A stretch of 64,000 nt of DNA from Ureibacillus endophyticus (GCF_003628435.1 NZ_RBZN01000001.1:205159-269158), one strand, 5' to 3'; positions 49,664 through 61,272 are shown, counted from the stretch's first letter. Translations and numbers: made by a program. Notes: generated by a model not told the origin, from the letters alone.

Positions 49664-49701
49664 AAAAGAGGCAAAGTGTTTATTGCACTTTGTCTTTTTT
49701 T
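49664..49701 (+). terminator. Rho-independent terminator after secDF
   Basis: AAGAGGCAAAGTG pairs with CACTTTGTCTTT and is followed by T residues. Confidence 0.78.
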
Positions 49702-49802
49702 ATTTTTATAAGCAAAAAAAGAATTTCTAATATTTTAAATGATTTATAAGTTAGTAGAGAACGATATTTTTTTGTATAATTAGTCATTGAGGAAGTGACA
49801 TA

Positions 49803-52136
49803 ATGATCGAATCAAAAAAACAGTGGATTGTTCATCAACCACAAGAAGAAACTATCACTCAATTACAAAATGAATTAAATATATCTTCTCTTGCAGCTAA
49901 AATATTAATAGCAAGGGGTTATGAAACGCCGACAAAAGCGAAATCAATCCTTCAAATGGACGAAAACCAGCTACATGATCCATTCCTATTAAATGGGATG
50001 GCTGAAGCTGTAGAGCGGATTGAAGAAGCATTAAATAATGGTGAGAAAATACTAGTTTACGGCGATTATGATGCAGACGGAATTACAAGTACAACGATTA
50101 TGATGAATGTACTACTTGATTTAGGTGCAGACGTAGATTTTTGTATACCGAATCGTTTTACTCATGGATATGGTCCCCATGAAGAGCTTTTCCGAAAAGC
50201 ATATGAAGACGGGGTACAATTAATTATTACGGTTGATAATGGGATTAGTGGCATCGAACCGATTCGAATTGCAAAAGAACTTGGTATGGACGTAATCGTA
50301 ACAGACCATCATGAAGCAGGAGACGTATTACCTGAGGCAGATATTATCATCCATCCTCGAGTCCCAGAAGGACACTATCCTTTTGGAGATTTAGCAGGAG
50401 TAGGGGTTGCATTTAAATTAGCTCATGCTTTGTATGGTGAAGTACCTGAACATCTATATGAGTTTGCAGCAATAGGGACAATAGCAGACCTTGTACCACT
50501 TGTTGGTGAGAATCGTTATATTGTTAAACAAGGAATAAAGCATTTAAAAATTTCTCCTAATCCATGGGTGAAATCATTATGCGATATTGCTGGTGTGAAA
50601 CAAAACGAGATTAACGAAGAGGTCATCGGTTTTTATTTCGGCCCGAGATTAAATGCGATTGGTCGATTAGGAGATGCAGATCCTGGAGTTGCGCTTTTAA
50701 TGAGTGAAAATGATATCGATGCAGTAGAAGGTGCTAAACTGCTTAATTCTAAAAATACTGAACGAAAAGAAATTGTCAGTGAGATTACAGAACAAGCTAT
50801 CGAAATGATTGAAAAAAATGAAGTTATCTCGGATTCACTTGTACTTGTAGTTGCGAAAGAAGGCTGGAATCCAGGAGTTATAGGAATAGTTGCTTCAAGA
50901 CTTGTAGAAAAATATTATAAGCCCACTATAGTATTATCCCTTGATATTGAAAAAGGTACTGCAAAGGGTTCAGGTCGAAGTATTGAAGGATTTCATTTAT
51001 ATAATGAATTAGCGAAAAATCGAGAAATACTGCCGCATTTTGGTGGACATCCTATGGCAGCCGGTATGACATTCCCATTAGAATATGTAGATGAACTACG
51101 TAGTCGCCTTCATAAACAAGCTAAAGAATGTTTAACTGAGGAAATGCTTGTCCCTAAATTATTCATTGATGTTCCAGTTGAAATAGATGAAATAACAGTA
51201 GAATCCATTGAAGAAATTCGAAAACTGGGCCCATTTGGAACGGGCTTTGCCAAACCTATTTTTGCGTTGCAGGATGTTCAAGTACGTTCTATGCGTAAAA
51301 TTGGTGCAGGGGAAGACCATTTGAAAATGGAGTTAGAAGATAAATATGGAACAATCGATGCCATTGGTTTTAGTAAAGGCTATTTACATGAAGAAATTTC
51401 ATACGGAGTAAACATTTCTGTTGTAGGAGATTTACAAATTAATGAATGGCAAGGTAAGAAAAAGCCACAATTTATGATAGAAGATGTACAATCGAATGAG
51501 TGGCAATTGTTTGATTATCGTGGAAAGAGTTTAGCACAAAAATGGATGAATACGATTCCTTTAAATAAATGTTCAGTTATTGCATTCAATGAAACGACAA
51601 TTGAAATGTTTCAACCAATCATCCAAACTTCAATTAATTTATTGAATGATGGAGATACTATGTTGGTAAACTCACAATACATCGTACTTCTCGATCTTCC
51701 TGATAGTTTAGAGAAATTGGAAGAAGTTATTCAGTCAATTAAGCCAAAGCGAGTGTATGCAATTTTTCATGTGCAGGAATCAAAGTTCTTTAACGGGATG
51801 CCAACGCGAGAACATTTTGCATGGTATTATTCATTCTTAAAAAAACGACCAGCATTTAATTTAAGACTACATATCGATCAACTCTCAAAACATATTGGCT
51901 TAAATACTGAAGTAATAAAATTCATGACAAACGTGTTTTTTGAGTTAGGATTTGTTAAAATAGATAATGGTCTGACAACTGTAGATAGTAATGCACCAAA
52001 ACGGGCATTAAGTGAAGCACAGTGCTATAAAAAAAGAGAGCAACAAATTGCAATTGAACAAACCCTTTTATACGCACCATACTTAGAATTGAAACAATGG
52101 TTTAACGATCGAATGAAGGAATATAATTATTCCTAA
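49803..52136 (+). CDS. recJ: Single-stranded-DNA-specific exonuclease RecJ
   Basis: 5'-3' ssDNA exonuclease of recombination and repair, 777 residues. The DHH motif block is VYGDYDADGITS near 80-91, with TVDNGISG and VTDHHEAG (DHH) following. The DHHA1 part has GSGRSIEGFHL and FGGHPMAAGM near 382-422. It is longer than E. coli RecJ because of the C-terminal extension typical of Bacillus. It precedes apt and relA, as in B. subtilis. Confidence 0.95.
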   Translation: MIESKKQWIVHQPQEETITQLQNELNISSLAAKILIARGYETPTKAKSILQMDENQLHDPFLLNGMAEAVERIEEALNNGEKILVYGDYDADGITSTTIMMNVLLDLGADVDFCIPNRFTHGYGPHEELFRKAYEDGVQLIITVDNGISGIEPIRIAKELGMDVIVTDHHEAGDVLPEADIIIHPRVPEGHYPFGDLAGVGVAFKLAHALYGEVPEHLYEFAAIGTIADLVPLVGENRYIVKQGIKHLKISPNPWVKSLCDIAGVKQNEINEEVIGFYFGPRLNAIGRLGDADPGVALLMSENDIDAVEGAKLLNSKNTERKEIVSEITEQAIEMIEKNEVISDSLVLVVAKEGWNPGVIGIVASRLVEKYYKPTIVLSLDIEKGTAKGSGRSIEGFHLYNELAKNREILPHFGGHPMAAGMTFPLEYVDELRSRLHKQAKECLTEEMLVPKLFIDVPVEIDEITVESIEEIRKLGPFGTGFAKPIFALQDVQVRSMRKIGAGEDHLKMELEDKYGTIDAIGFSKGYLHEEISYGVNISVVGDLQINEWQGKKKPQFMIEDVQSNEWQLFDYRGKSLAQKWMNTIPLNKCSVIAFNETTIEMFQPIIQTSINLLNDGDTMLVNSQYIVLLDLPDSLEKLEEVIQSIKPKRVYAIFHVQESKFFNGMPTREHFAWYYSFLKKRPAFNLRLHIDQLSKHIGLNTEVIKFMTNVFFELGFVKIDNGLTTVDSNAPKRALSEAQCYKKREQQIAIEQTLLYAPYLELKQWFNDRMKEYNYS

Positions 52137-52152
52137 GGAGGACAAATAAATA

Positions 52153-52665
52153 ATGGATTTAAAACAATATGTAACAACAGTGGAAAATTGGCCGAAAGAA
52201 GGTATTAGCTTCAAAGATATTACAACAATTATGGATAACGGCCCTGCTTTCAAATATGCAGCAGATGAAATCGTAAAATTCGCGAAAGAAGTAGGTGCAG
52301 ATGTTATTGTTGGTCCTGAAGCACGTGGTTTCATTATCGGTTGCCCTGTTGCTTATGCATTAGAGGTTGGTTTTGTACCTGTTCGTAAAGAAGGAAAACT
52401 ACCTCGTGAAGTTGTAAAAGTGGAATATGGACTAGAATACGGTACAGACGTTTTAACGATGCATAAAGATGCAATTAAGCCTGGTCAAAAGGCATTAATT
52501 GTAGATGACCTATTAGCAACAGGTGGTACAGTTGATGCTACAATTCAGCTAATTGAAAAATTAGGTGGTGTTGTTGCCGGTTGTGCATTTATTATTGAAT
52601 TAAAAGAGTTAAACGGTCGAAATAAAATTGGTGATTTCCCAGTAAAAACATTAATTGAATATTAA
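52153..52665 (+). CDS. apt: Adenine phosphoribosyltransferase
   Basis: Salvages adenine to AMP using PRPP. The 170-residue protein has the adenine-binding N-terminus ([13 protein letters not shown] near 12-24), VGPEARGFI and the PRPP loop [13 protein letters not shown] near 115-127. TAAGGAGG lies upstream. It sits between recJ and relA. Confidence 0.96.
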   Translation: MDLKQYVTTVENWPKEGISFKDITTIMDNGPAFKYAADEIVKFAKEVGADVIVGPEARGFIIGCPVAYALEVGFVPVRKEGKLPREVVKVEYGLEYGTDVLTMHKDAIKPGQKALIVDDLLATGGTVDATIQLIEKLGGVVAGCAFIIELKELNGRNKIGDFPVKTLIEY

Positions 52666-52668
52666 TTA

Positions 52669-52714
52669 CAAAAACCTCTTTCATGATATTTATCACTTTG
52701 AAAGAGGTTTTTCA
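52669..52714 (+). terminator. Rho-independent terminator after apt
   Basis: AAAAACCTCTTTCA pairs with TGAAAGAGGTTTTT. Confidence 0.8.
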
Positions 52715-52866
52715 TAAACTAGAGAGTAAAAAGTTCGAAAAATGTTCTAAATTGTCGGAATCGCAAAATGATTTTATGACTTGTCTTTACTTTTTATACA
52801 TAGTTTTTATACAATTAAGTTTATATATCAAATTTGAAAAATTATTTTTAACAAGGTGGACAACTA

Positions 52867-55065
52867 ATGGCGAAAGAGCAAATTTTGACGCCCGAGGATG
52901 TATTCGCGCAGGTCAAAACTTATATGAATGATGAACATGTCGCCTTCGTAAAAAAGGCTTACGAAGTTGCGAATGAGGCACATAAAGAACAGCTCCGTAG
53001 TTCTGGTGAACCGTATATTATCCATCCAATTCAAGTAGCGGGGATTTTAGCAGAACTACAAATGGATCCTGAAACTGTAGCAGCAGGCTTTCTTCACGAT
53101 GTTGTAGAGGATACAATTGTAACTCGTGAAGATTTAGTTCGGGAATTTAACGAAGAAGTTGCAATGTTAGTCGATGGGGTTACAAAGCTAGGGAAAATTA
53201 AATATTTATCGAAAAAAGAACAACAGGCTGAGAATCACCGAAAAATGTTCGTTGCAATGGCGCAGGATATCCGAGTTATCTTAATTAAACTTGCAGACCG
53301 TCTTCATAATATGCGAACATTAAAACATTTATCTGCCGAAAAACAACGTAGGATTTCCAATGAAACATTAGAAATCTTTGCACCACTTGCTCATCGCCTA
53401 GGAATCTCTAAAGTTAAATGGGAGCTTGAAGATACAGCACTACGTTATTTAAATCCACAACAATATTACCGAATCGTCAGCCTCATGAAACGTAAAAGAG
53501 TTGAGCGAGAAGCTTATTTGGATAATGTAATGGATGAAATAAAATCCCAATTGAAATCTGTAGAAATAGATGCTGAAATATATGGTCGACCAAAGCATAT
53601 TTATAGCATCTATCGAAAAATGGTTTTACAAAATAAACAATTTAATGAAATTTACGATTTACTTGCTGTCCGTATCTTAGTTGATAGTATTAAAGATTGT
53701 TATGCAGTTCTTGGAATTGTGCATACCCTTTGGAAGCCAATGCCGGGCCGCTTTAAAGATTACATTGCAATGCCAAAACAAAATTTATACCAATCTTTAC
53801 ATACTACGGTAATTGGTCCTTATGGAGATCCTTTAGAAGTGCAAATACGTACAAAAGAGATGCACCAAATCGCTGAATACGGGATTGCTGCTCACTGGGC
53901 ATATAAAGAAGGAAAATCTGTAAATAACAATAAAGAAAGTATTGACCAAAAGTTAACTTGGTTCCGTGAAATTTTGGAATTCCAAAATGAATCGTCAAAT
54001 GCTGAAGAATTTATGGAATCATTAAAATTCGATTTATTCTCGGATATGGTGTATGTCTTTACGCCTAAGGGAGAAGTAATCGAACTTCCAGCAGGTTCTG
54101 TTCCTATCGATTTTGCCTATAGAGTACACTCGGAAGTTGGAAATCGAACAATTGGGGCAAAGGTAAATGGAAAAATGGTTCCCCTTGATACGCCTTTAAA
54201 AACAGGCGATATTATTGAAATTTTAACTTCTAAGCAATCTTTCGGACCTAGCCGTGATTGGTTGAAAATTGCGCAAAGTTCACAAGCGAAAAATAAAATT
54301 AAACAATTCTTCAAAAAGCATCTGCGCGAAGAACATATCATAAAAGGTAAAGAGCTGATTGAAAAAGAAATTAAAGCTCAAGATTATGATTTAAAAGAAG
54401 TTTTATCTACTGAAAACATTAAACGAGTTTTAGAAAAATTAAATTATACAAACGAAGAAGATTTATATGCTGCTGTAGGAGTTGGCGGAATCACTCCTTT
54501 ACAAATTGTTAATCGCCTGGCAGAGAAGAAACGTAAAGAGCGTGAACAGGAAGAAGCTCTAGAAAAAATCGTAAAAGAAATGCAAAATGCATCTGCGAAG
54601 AAGCGTAGAGCAGAGTCTGGCGTTATTGTAAAAGGAATCGATAATTTATTAATTCGCTTATCTCGTTGCTGTACACCTGTACCAGGGGATGAAATTGTTG
54701 GTTTTATCACAAAAGGTCGTGGGGTATCCGTCCATCGTGCAGATTGTCCAAACATACAAGAAGGCGATCAAGCTGACCGACTTATTGAAGTAGAGTGGGA
54801 GCATAGTGAATCACCTAGTCGAAAAGAATATCCAGTTGACATTGAAGTATCTGCCTTTGATCGTCCGGGAATTTTAAACGATGTTATGCATGCGGTTACA
54901 GAAGCAAAAACGAATATTCTTGCTGTAACAGGTAGAGCGGATCATGATAAAATTGCTACAATTCATTTAACTATCAGCATTTCAAATATTACTGGTTTAC
55001 ACAAAGTGGTTGAACGAATTAAACAGTTACCAGATATTTATTCTGTTCAACGAGTTATCAATTAA
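52867..55065 (+). CDS. relA: Bifunctional (p)ppGpp synthetase/hydrolase RelA
   Basis: Stringent-response enzyme, 732 residues. The HD hydrolase domain has [10 protein letters not shown] near 75-84. The synthetase domain follows ([21 protein letters not shown] near 263-283; [10 protein letters not shown] near 322-331). Then come TGS (near 390-450) and a C-terminal ACT domain ([19 protein letters not shown] near 660-678). All hydrolase and synthetase motifs look intact, so it should be bifunctional. ATG 52867 has AAGGTGG upstream. Confidence 0.96.
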   Translation: MAKEQILTPEDVFAQVKTYMNDEHVAFVKKAYEVANEAHKEQLRSSGEPYIIHPIQVAGILAELQMDPETVAAGFLHDVVEDTIVTREDLVREFNEEVAMLVDGVTKLGKIKYLSKKEQQAENHRKMFVAMAQDIRVILIKLADRLHNMRTLKHLSAEKQRRISNETLEIFAPLAHRLGISKVKWELEDTALRYLNPQQYYRIVSLMKRKRVEREAYLDNVMDEIKSQLKSVEIDAEIYGRPKHIYSIYRKMVLQNKQFNEIYDLLAVRILVDSIKDCYAVLGIVHTLWKPMPGRFKDYIAMPKQNLYQSLHTTVIGPYGDPLEVQIRTKEMHQIAEYGIAAHWAYKEGKSVNNNKESIDQKLTWFREILEFQNESSNAEEFMESLKFDLFSDMVYVFTPKGEVIELPAGSVPIDFAYRVHSEVGNRTIGAKVNGKMVPLDTPLKTGDIIEILTSKQSFGPSRDWLKIAQSSQAKNKIKQFFKKHLREEHIIKGKELIEKEIKAQDYDLKEVLSTENIKRVLEKLNYTNEEDLYAAVGVGGITPLQIVNRLAEKKRKEREQEEALEKIVKEMQNASAKKRRAESGVIVKGIDNLLIRLSRCCTPVPGDEIVGFITKGRGVSVHRADCPNIQEGDQADRLIEVEWEHSESPSRKEYPVDIEVSAFDRPGILNDVMHAVTEAKTNILAVTGRADHDKIATIHLTISISNITGLHKVVERIKQLPDIYSVQRVIN

Positions 55066-55083
55066 AATTTTGAGGTAATAAAT

Positions 55084-55530
55084 ATGAGAGTTGTTATACA
55101 ACGTAGTAAAAAGGCTTCTGTAACTGTTGAAGACAAGGTTACAGGGGCCATCGATTATGGTTATGTATTATTGGTTGGATTAACACATACAGATACGTTA
55201 GAGGACGTACAGTATGTTGCAAAAAAGGTTGCTGAAATTCGTCTTTGGGAAGATGAAGAGGGCAAAATGAATAAATCGATAATAGAACACGGGGGAGACA
55301 TACTCTCAGTGTCGCAATTTACGCTATACGGTGATACTCGCAAAGGTAGAAGACCAAGTTTTATCGATGCTGCACGTCCTGAAGTGGCTTTGCCTTTATG
55401 GGAAGCCTTTAATGAGGAGCTAAGAAAATTCGGATTAAAAGTTGAAACGGGTATTTTCGGTGCAATGATGGATGTATCACTCGTAAATGACGGTCCTGTT
55501 ACTGTTATCGTAGAATCCAAAAGTAAATAA
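55084..55530 (+). CDS. dtd: D-aminoacyl-tRNA deacylase
   Basis: Removes D-amino acids from mischarged tRNAs. The 148-residue protein has the signature [17 protein letters not shown] near 79-95 and NDGPVTV near the C-terminus, the two cross-subunit motifs of DTD. It is 18 nt after relA, as in B. subtilis (relA-dtd). Confidence 0.95.
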   Translation: MRVVIQRSKKASVTVEDKVTGAIDYGYVLLVGLTHTDTLEDVQYVAKKVAEIRLWEDEEGKMNKSIIEHGGDILSVSQFTLYGDTRKGRRPSFIDAARPEVALPLWEAFNEELRKFGLKVETGIFGAMMDVSLVNDGPVTVIVESKSK

Positions 55531-55545
55531 AATTAATCCAATAAA

Positions 55546-55580
55546 TAAGGCTGACTCTAAAAAAATCGGAGTCAGCCTTT
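55546..55580. terminator. Bidirectional terminator between dtd and the amidase gene
   Basis: AAGGCTGACT pairs with AGTCAGCCTT, with A- and T-rich flanks on both sides. Confidence 0.78.
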
Positions 55581-55584
55581 TACA

Positions 55585-57231
55585 TTACTCTAATAAACTA
55601 TCAAAATAATTTAATATCCCTTGATATATACCCAGTGTTGCTTGTTCACGATACATATCTGTTGTCACGATTCTTTCTTCATTAGGATTACTTAAATAAC
55701 CCAATTCAATTAAGATGGCATTTTGTTTATTTTCCCGTAAAACTAAATAATTGCCAGGTTGTACACCACGGTCTCGCAAGTTTACTTTTTCAGCAAGACC
55801 TTCATGGACGAATTGAGCTAATGGTTGTTGATAATTGTTTATATAATAGGTTGTGAAGCCAGATATTGAACTATCATCTGTTGCATCGTAATGAATACTG
55901 ATAAATGCATCTGCTTCATATTGATGGGAAATCGATACTCGCTTCCGTAAATCAACGTAAACATCCGATTCTCGAGTAAGAATTACTTCTGCACCGTTCG
56001 CTCTCAATTTAGAAGTTAATAATTCAGCAGTTTCCATATTAATCTCTTTTTCTTCAGTTCCTCGAGCACCAGTAGTTCCTTTATCATTTCCACCATGACC
56101 TGGATCGATAACGATTGTAACTCCTTTTAATGTTCCTTCTTTACGTTTCTCTTTTTTATTTTTCTTTTCTACATTTTCCATTTTCGCAGTTTCATCATTT
56201 AAAGAAACAACCCAATTTGCAACAAATGCGGTTCTACCGTCAGTTAAATCAACTTCGAACCAATCACCATCTGTATCAATTATATTAAATGTATCACCTG
56301 CATCTGCACGAACTACAACATTTGATGAAGTAGACGGTGCTTCACGAAGGTTTGTCCCATTATAGATAATGGTTACAAAATTACTTGTTGGGGAGTTATC
56401 AGTAATTTCACTGGTAGAAGAGGAGGTTTCTGTTTTATTTACATTAAAACTTCCATAAAAACTATAAACCCAACCTTTTTTCTTTCCAAATTGAATTTTT
56501 ACCCAATTATTGTTCCGTTCCAATACCTCATATTGTTCTCCTTTTTTCCCAATACCAATTTTTTTTGAGGACAGATCAGGTTTCTTTCGGATATTTACCG
56601 CATCGACTGTAATAGTAAATGCATTTGGATCAATTTCAACTTGTACTTCAGAAGGTGTTTTTTCGTTATCATCGTTATCATTTTCATTTTCAATCTCTTT
56701 AGGTTCTTCTTCAATTAAATTGTCGTTATCATTAATTGAAACATATTGAGTAGAAACCCAACCAGTTGTTCCATTAAAAATAACTTGAAGCCAGTTGTCT
56801 TTTTGTTGAATGATAGTTGCTTCATTCCCTATATTTAATTGACCTAATACAGGAGATGAAATATTAGGTTCAGACCTTAGATTTAAATGATTGACTTGTG
56901 AAATAATCGTTTTGTTAGTAGAGGATTGCTCTACTTTGTCCTTTGATGATGTTAGCCATGATGCGACCCATCCTTCGTTACCTTGAAATTTAACATGATA
57001 CCAATCATTTTGTTTCTCAATAAATTCTAATTCTTGTCCTTCTGTTAAAGTAGAAAGAATAGCGTAGGATAGACCGGGTCCTTCTCTTAAATATAATTTT
57101 TCTGCAGAAACAATTAAATCTGCATTTTCGTTATCTTCTGCATATACTATATTAGTGTGATGAGAATTATAGAAAAATGTAGGAAAGAGTAGAGTACTTG
57201 TAAGTATCAAAGGTATTATTTTCTTTTTCAT
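55585..57231 (-). CDS. Secreted N-acetylmuramoyl-L-alanine amidase with four SH3b domains (YrvJ-like)
   Basis: Cell-wall hydrolase that cuts the bond between muramic acid and the stem peptide. It has a signal peptide (residues 1-31, KKKIIPLILTSTLLFPTFF, cut after VYA). Four SH3-type cell-wall-binding repeats follow (about 37-95, 107-165, 205-262 and 284-343, each with an LREG/LRSE/IRKK-like start and a GWV end). The C-terminal Amidase_3 domain runs from about 372 to 545, with zinc-ligand blocks VIDPGHGGND, EKEINM and SIHYDA. It has 548 residues. B. subtilis has yrvJ of this type in the same place between dtd and hisS. Confidence 0.93.
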   Translation of the reverse strand: MKKKIIPLILTSTLLFPTFFYNSHHTNIVYAEDNENADLIVSAEKLYLREGPGLSYAILSTLTEGQELEFIEKQNDWYHVKFQGNEGWVASWLTSSKDKVEQSSTNKTIISQVNHLNLRSEPNISSPVLGQLNIGNEATIIQQKDNWLQVIFNGTTGWVSTQYVSINDNDNLIEEEPKEIENENDNDDNEKTPSEVQVEIDPNAFTITVDAVNIRKKPDLSSKKIGIGKKGEQYEVLERNNNWVKIQFGKKKGWVYSFYGSFNVNKTETSSSTSEITDNSPTSNFVTIIYNGTNLREAPSTSSNVVVRADAGDTFNIIDTDGDWFEVDLTDGRTAFVANWVVSLNDETAKMENVEKKNKKEKRKEGTLKGVTIVIDPGHGGNDKGTTGARGTEEKEINMETAELLTSKLRANGAEVILTRESDVYVDLRKRVSISHQYEADAFISIHYDATDDSSISGFTTYYINNYQQPLAQFVHEGLAEKVNLRDRGVQPGNYLVLRENKQNAILIELGYLSNPNEERIVTTDMYREQATLGIYQGILNYFDSLLE

Positions 57232-57377
57232 ATTTTACCTACCTTTATTGACTGGTTAAAAAAAGTGGAATTAACATATAATACTTATTGTAAGTTCAAT
57301 TATAAGCTAAAACCACCCTTAATTTGTACTAATCTATTTTAGGCCAGAAGAATTAGTTGGTAGGATTTTAAAAGTAG

Positions 57378-57406
57378 TTGACAATGATGATTTACTTGAC
57401 TAAGAT
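57378..57406 (+). promoter_or_regulatory. Predicted promoter of the hisS leader
   Basis: TTGACA (57378-57383) matches consensus exactly; the -10 is TAAGAT (57401-57406) after a 17-bp spacer. It lies just upstream of the T-box leader. Confidence 0.65.
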
Positions 57407-57414
57407 AAATTTAA

Positions 57415-57690
57415 TGTGAAAAATTTAAATCACCTATGATCAAGCAAGTAGCAATTACCACTGCTGACAAGAGAGGGAAAGACTTAGGCTGAAATCTTTC
57501 CTACAGTAAGTAAATGTGAAAAACACTTGGGAGGTTTTTTCTCGAAAAGTAATAAACCTAGTAGGGAAAAACGGAAACGGCCGTTATCCGTAATGAAGAG
57601 GATATACTTTTGTATATCAACTAGGGTGGAACCGCGGAAGAATTTAAGCTTTCGTCCCTTGCGTAATGCATGGGATGAAAGCTTTTTTAT
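57415..57690 (+). promoter_or_regulatory. T-box riboswitch leader of hisS-aspS
   Basis: The T-box AGGGTGGAACCGCGG is at 57623-57637, followed by the terminator hairpin AAGCTTTCGTCCC/GGGATGAAAGCTT with a T-run (57646-57689). A candidate specifier CAC (His) lies at 57524-57526 in the context GAAAAA-CAC-TTGGGAGG, which parallels the GTA context in the valS leader. About 150 nt of additional sequence separates the terminator from hisS. Confidence 0.9.
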
Positions 57691-57713
57691 TTTGGAAAAT
57701 AAAATTTTTAAAA

Positions 57714-57827
57714 TGTCTAACTGCGAACACAAGATTCTCGAACTTGATGTAAGTAATGTCGATAAGACATAAGGACGTGGTGATTTTGCAACGCGGAGCA
57801 TAGCGGGCGTTCTTCGCTTTTCTAATA
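57714..57827 (+). repeat. Degenerate single copy of the 122-nt repeat upstream of hisS
   Basis: TGTCTAACTGCGAAC near the left end matches the TGTCTAGCTCCGAAC start of unit 3 at 11540. GCGGGCGTTCTTCGCTTTTCT near the right end matches the GCGAGCGTTCTCCGCATTTCT boundary. The interior has diverged and lost its GC richness. It lies between the T-box terminator and the hisS ribosome-binding site, so it is part of the read-through mRNA. Confidence 0.65.
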
Positions 57828-57843
57828 GAAGGGAGTAATCAAA

Positions 57844-59112
57844 TTGGCTTTTAAAGTACCTAGAGGAACACAAGATATTTTGCCAGAACAAACACCAAAA
57901 TGGCAGAAAGTTGAATCGGTTCTACGTGAATTAAGTCGGGTGTATCGTTATAAAGAAATTCGTACACCTATTTTTGAACAAACGGAATTATTCCAACGTG
58001 GGGTTGGAGATACAACGGATATCGTTCAAAAAGAGATGTACACATTTGAAGATCGTGGAGGACGTTCACTGACACTTCGACCAGAAGGAACGGCAGCAGC
58101 AGTCCGTGCTTATGTAGAACATAAAATGTTTGGCTATCCTGATCAACCTGTGAAACTTTCATATATGGGGCCAATGTTCCGTTATGAAAGACAACAAGCA
58201 GGTCGCTATCGTCAATTCGTTCAATATGGAGTCGAAGCAATTGGAAGTGCGGATCCTGCGATTGATGCTGAAGTAATCTCATTAGCGATGGATATTTATC
58301 AAACTGTCGGATTAAAAGACCTGAAATTAGTCATTAATTCTTTAGGAGATAAAGAAACAAGAGATGCACATCGCACAGCATTAATTAAACACTTTGAACC
58401 GAGTATCGGAGAATTCTGTTCAGATTGTCAAAATCGATTAGAAAAAAATCCTTTACGTATTTTAGATTGTAAGAAAGATCACGAACACCCATTAATGAAA
58501 ACTGCACCTGCACTAACAGATTATTTAACTGAATCTTCAGCAGAGTATTTTAGTCAAGTGAAAAATTACTTAGATGTATTAGGTATTCAATATGAAGTTG
58601 ATCCAAACTTAGTTCGTGGATTAGATTATTACAATCACACTGCATTTGAAATCATGAGTACAGCTAAAGGATTCGGTGCTATTACAACACTTTGTGGTGG
58701 CGGTCGTTACAATGGTTTAGTCGAAGATATTGGAGGACCAGATGTGCCAGGTATCGGCTTTGCATTGTCTATTGAACGACTTCTATTAGCCCTTGAAGCT
58801 GAAGGTGTTGAACTAGAAGTTGAAGATGCACTAGATATTTATGTTGTGGCAATGGGTGAAGAAGCAAAATTAAAATCGGCTGAATTAATTAGCTCATTCC
58901 GTACAAAAGGAATTGCTGCAGATATGGATTACGTCGACCGTAAAATGAAAGCGCAAATGAAGTCTGCTGATCGATTAGGCGCGAAATTTGTCATCGTAAT
59001 TGGTGAATCTGAACTAGAAGAAAACGCTGTAAACGTAAAAGAAATGGAAACAGGAAACCAAGAAAAGGTTGAATTCCATAATTTGGTTAACTATTTACTA
59101 GAACATAAATAA
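57844..59112 (+). CDS. hisS: Histidyl-tRNA synthetase
   Basis: Class II aminoacyl-tRNA synthetase, 422 residues. Motif 2 is in [21 protein letters not shown] near 101-121; the histidine-specific block [15 protein letters not shown] is near 257-271; motif 3 is [15 protein letters not shown] near 301-315. It starts with TTG at 57844, with AAGGGAG upstream, and is controlled by a T-box leader. aspS follows 33 nt later in the same transcript. Confidence 0.97.
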   Translation: MAFKVPRGTQDILPEQTPKWQKVESVLRELSRVYRYKEIRTPIFEQTELFQRGVGDTTDIVQKEMYTFEDRGGRSLTLRPEGTAAAVRAYVEHKMFGYPDQPVKLSYMGPMFRYERQQAGRYRQFVQYGVEAIGSADPAIDAEVISLAMDIYQTVGLKDLKLVINSLGDKETRDAHRTALIKHFEPSIGEFCSDCQNRLEKNPLRILDCKKDHEHPLMKTAPALTDYLTESSAEYFSQVKNYLDVLGIQYEVDPNLVRGLDYYNHTAFEIMSTAKGFGAITTLCGGGRYNGLVEDIGGPDVPGIGFALSIERLLLALEAEGVELEVEDALDIYVVAMGEEAKLKSAELISSFRTKGIAADMDYVDRKMKAQMKSADRLGAKFVIVIGESELEENAVNVKEMETGNQEKVEFHNLVNYLLEHK

Positions 59113-59145
59113 ATTTTTTTGTTGTAAAAATTGGAGGAAATGAAA

Positions 59146-60918
59146 ATGGCACAAAGAACGCATGCTTGCGGTGAAATTTCAGAACAGCATCAGGGACAAC
59201 AAATTGTCTTAAAAGGATGGGTACAAAGACGTCGTGACTTAGGTGGATTAATTTTCGTTGATGTTCGCGATCGTACTGGTATCGTTCAAGTTGTATTTGG
59301 CGATGAAGCAAAAGATGCCCTAGCAATTGCTGATAAAATTCGAAATGAATATGTTATTGAAGTAGAAGGAAAAGTTGTACTTCGCGATGAAAGTCAAATT
59401 AACCCGAACCTAAAAACAGGTAAAATTGAGGTTGTTGCTTCATCAATTACAATTATTAACGAAGCAAAAAACCCTCCATTTGCAATTGATGATAAAGTAG
59501 AAATTGGAGAAGATCTTCGTTTAAAATACCGTTATTTAGATTTACGTAGACCGGTAATGTACAACACGTTTAAATTACGTTCAGACATTACACGTTCGAT
59601 TCGTAATTTTTTACAAACTGAAGGTTTCTTAGAAGTGGAAACACCAATTTTAACAAAATCAACACCTGAAGGCGCTCGTGACTATTTAGTGCCATCTCGT
59701 GTACATGATGGTGAATTTTATGCATTACCACAATCACCGCAATTATTTAAACAATTATTAATGGTTTCTGGTTTTGAGAAGTATTTCCAAATTGCACGTT
59801 GTTTCCGTGATGAAGATTTACGTGCAGACCGTCAACCAGAATTTACACAAGTAGATATTGAAACTTCTTTCATGACAATGGACGAAATTATTGAAATGAA
59901 CGAACGTTTAATTCAAACGGTAATGCGTGAAGCAAAAGGTGTTGAAGTTCAACTTCCATTCCCACGTATGCCTTATAAAGAAGCAATGGATCGTTTCGGT
60001 TCTGATAAACCAGACGTGCGTTTCGGATTAGAACTAGTTCAGCTTTCTGAAATTGTAAAAGGTTCGTCATTTAAAGTATTTGCTTCAACTGTTGAAAATG
60101 GTGGAGAAGTAAAAGCAATTAATGTAAAAGGAAGCGCGGACAAATATTCTCGTAAAGATATCGATGCTTTAACAGAATTTGTTGCAATTTACGGTGCAAA
60201 AGGTTTAGCTTGGTTAAAAGTAACAGAAGAAGGCTTAAATGGTCCAATCGCGAAGTTCTTTGAGGGTGAAATTGCAGAAAACTTAATGAGTGCAACAAAT
60301 GCAGAGGCTGGAGACTTACTATTATTCGTTGCTGACCAACCATCTGTAGTAGCCGCGGCATTAGGTGCATTACGTAACAAATTAGGTAAAGAACTTAACT
60401 TAATTGATGAAAATCAATATGCATTCTTATGGGTAACTGATTGGCCATTACTTGAGTATGATGAGGAAGCTGGAAGATACACTGCAGCTCACCATCCATT
60501 CACTCGTCCATTTGATGAAGACATTGAAAAAATGGAAACTGATCCTGCAAGTGTACGTGCACAAGCTTATGATATCGTTTTAAATGGTTATGAGTTAGGT
60601 GGAGGTTCATTACGTATATTTGAACGTGATTTACAAGAAAAAATGTTCAAGCTTTTAGGTTTCTCTCAAGAAGAAGCGCAAGAACAATTTGGTTTCTTAC
60701 TTGAAGCCTTTGAGTATGGTGTACCGCCACATGGAGGACTTGCATTTGGTTTAGACCGTTTTGTAATGTTACTTGCTGGACGCACAAATTTACGTGATAC
60801 AATTGCCTTCCCGAAAACGGCTACGGCAAGCTGTCTATTAACTTCAGCACCAAGTGAAGTTTCAGAAGCACAATTACAAGAGTTAAATCTGACAGTAAAT
60901 AAGAAAAAAGAAGATTAA
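59146..60918 (+). CDS. aspS: Aspartyl-tRNA synthetase
   Basis: Class II aminoacyl-tRNA synthetase, 590 residues of the bacterial long type with the GAD insertion domain. The N-terminal OB fold has [23 protein letters not shown]. The catalytic motifs are [20 protein letters not shown] near 213-232 and [15 protein letters not shown] near 530-544. The ATG at 59146 is preferred, 8 nt after GGAGG; starts at 59131 and 59140 are too close or upstream of the site. Co-transcribed with hisS. Confidence 0.97.
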   Translation: MAQRTHACGEISEQHQGQQIVLKGWVQRRRDLGGLIFVDVRDRTGIVQVVFGDEAKDALAIADKIRNEYVIEVEGKVVLRDESQINPNLKTGKIEVVASSITIINEAKNPPFAIDDKVEIGEDLRLKYRYLDLRRPVMYNTFKLRSDITRSIRNFLQTEGFLEVETPILTKSTPEGARDYLVPSRVHDGEFYALPQSPQLFKQLLMVSGFEKYFQIARCFRDEDLRADRQPEFTQVDIETSFMTMDEIIEMNERLIQTVMREAKGVEVQLPFPRMPYKEAMDRFGSDKPDVRFGLELVQLSEIVKGSSFKVFASTVENGGEVKAINVKGSADKYSRKDIDALTEFVAIYGAKGLAWLKVTEEGLNGPIAKFFEGEIAENLMSATNAEAGDLLLFVADQPSVVAAALGALRNKLGKELNLIDENQYAFLWVTDWPLLEYDEEAGRYTAAHHPFTRPFDEDIEKMETDPASVRAQAYDIVLNGYELGGGSLRIFERDLQEKMFKLLGFSQEEAQEQFGFLLEAFEYGVPPHGGLAFGLDRFVMLLAGRTNLRDTIAFPKTATASCLLTSAPSEVSEAQLQELNLTVNKKKED

Positions 60919-60931
60919 TTATTTGAAATAA

Positions 60932-60971
60932 GAGAGGCGTTCCATTAAAAATGGAATGCTTCTTTTTTTAT
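60932..60971 (+). terminator. Rho-independent terminator after aspS
   Basis: AGAGGCGTTCCAT pairs with ATGGAATGCTTCT around a 5-nt loop and is followed by T residues. Confidence 0.88.
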
Positions 60972-61236
60972 CTCATTAGGTATATTGGCGTTTTATAAAT
61001 AAAAGTCGTTTAAAGCTTTATCTCTAGTAAAATTATTAAAAATTAATACAAAAATATCTTTTTTGGTAATAATATATTCAAGTGTGATTATTAATAGATT
61101 ATTTAATAGAATAATAATCAAATTTAGTAATAGTTTTAAAAAAATTTAATATTTTTTCTAATTTATATTGAAAATTCAGATAATTGATGATAAGATAATA
61201 ACAACACGAATCCTGAATTACACGTAAGTACTCTTC
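60972..61236. other. Very AT-rich gene-free stretch before the 6S RNA
   Basis: No coding frame with a ribosome-binding site and no clear structure. It is dominated by A/T runs, such as poly-A-rich tracts near 61140, which could act as upstream promoter elements. Confidence 0.45.
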
Positions 61237-61266
61237 TTGACATTACAGTTTTGACCGAACAACAAT
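61237..61266 (+). promoter_or_regulatory. Predicted promoter of the 6S RNA gene
   Basis: TTGACA at 61237-61242 with AACAAT at 61261-61266 (spacer 18). The start would fall near 61273. Confidence 0.5.
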
Positions 61267-61272
61267 TAAAAG

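Noticed and set aside
57484..57891. 135-aa minus-strand ORF and an 81-aa plus-strand ORF upstream of hisS
   Set aside because: Both lie across the T-box leader and its terminator, whose conserved RNA motifs explain the sequence.
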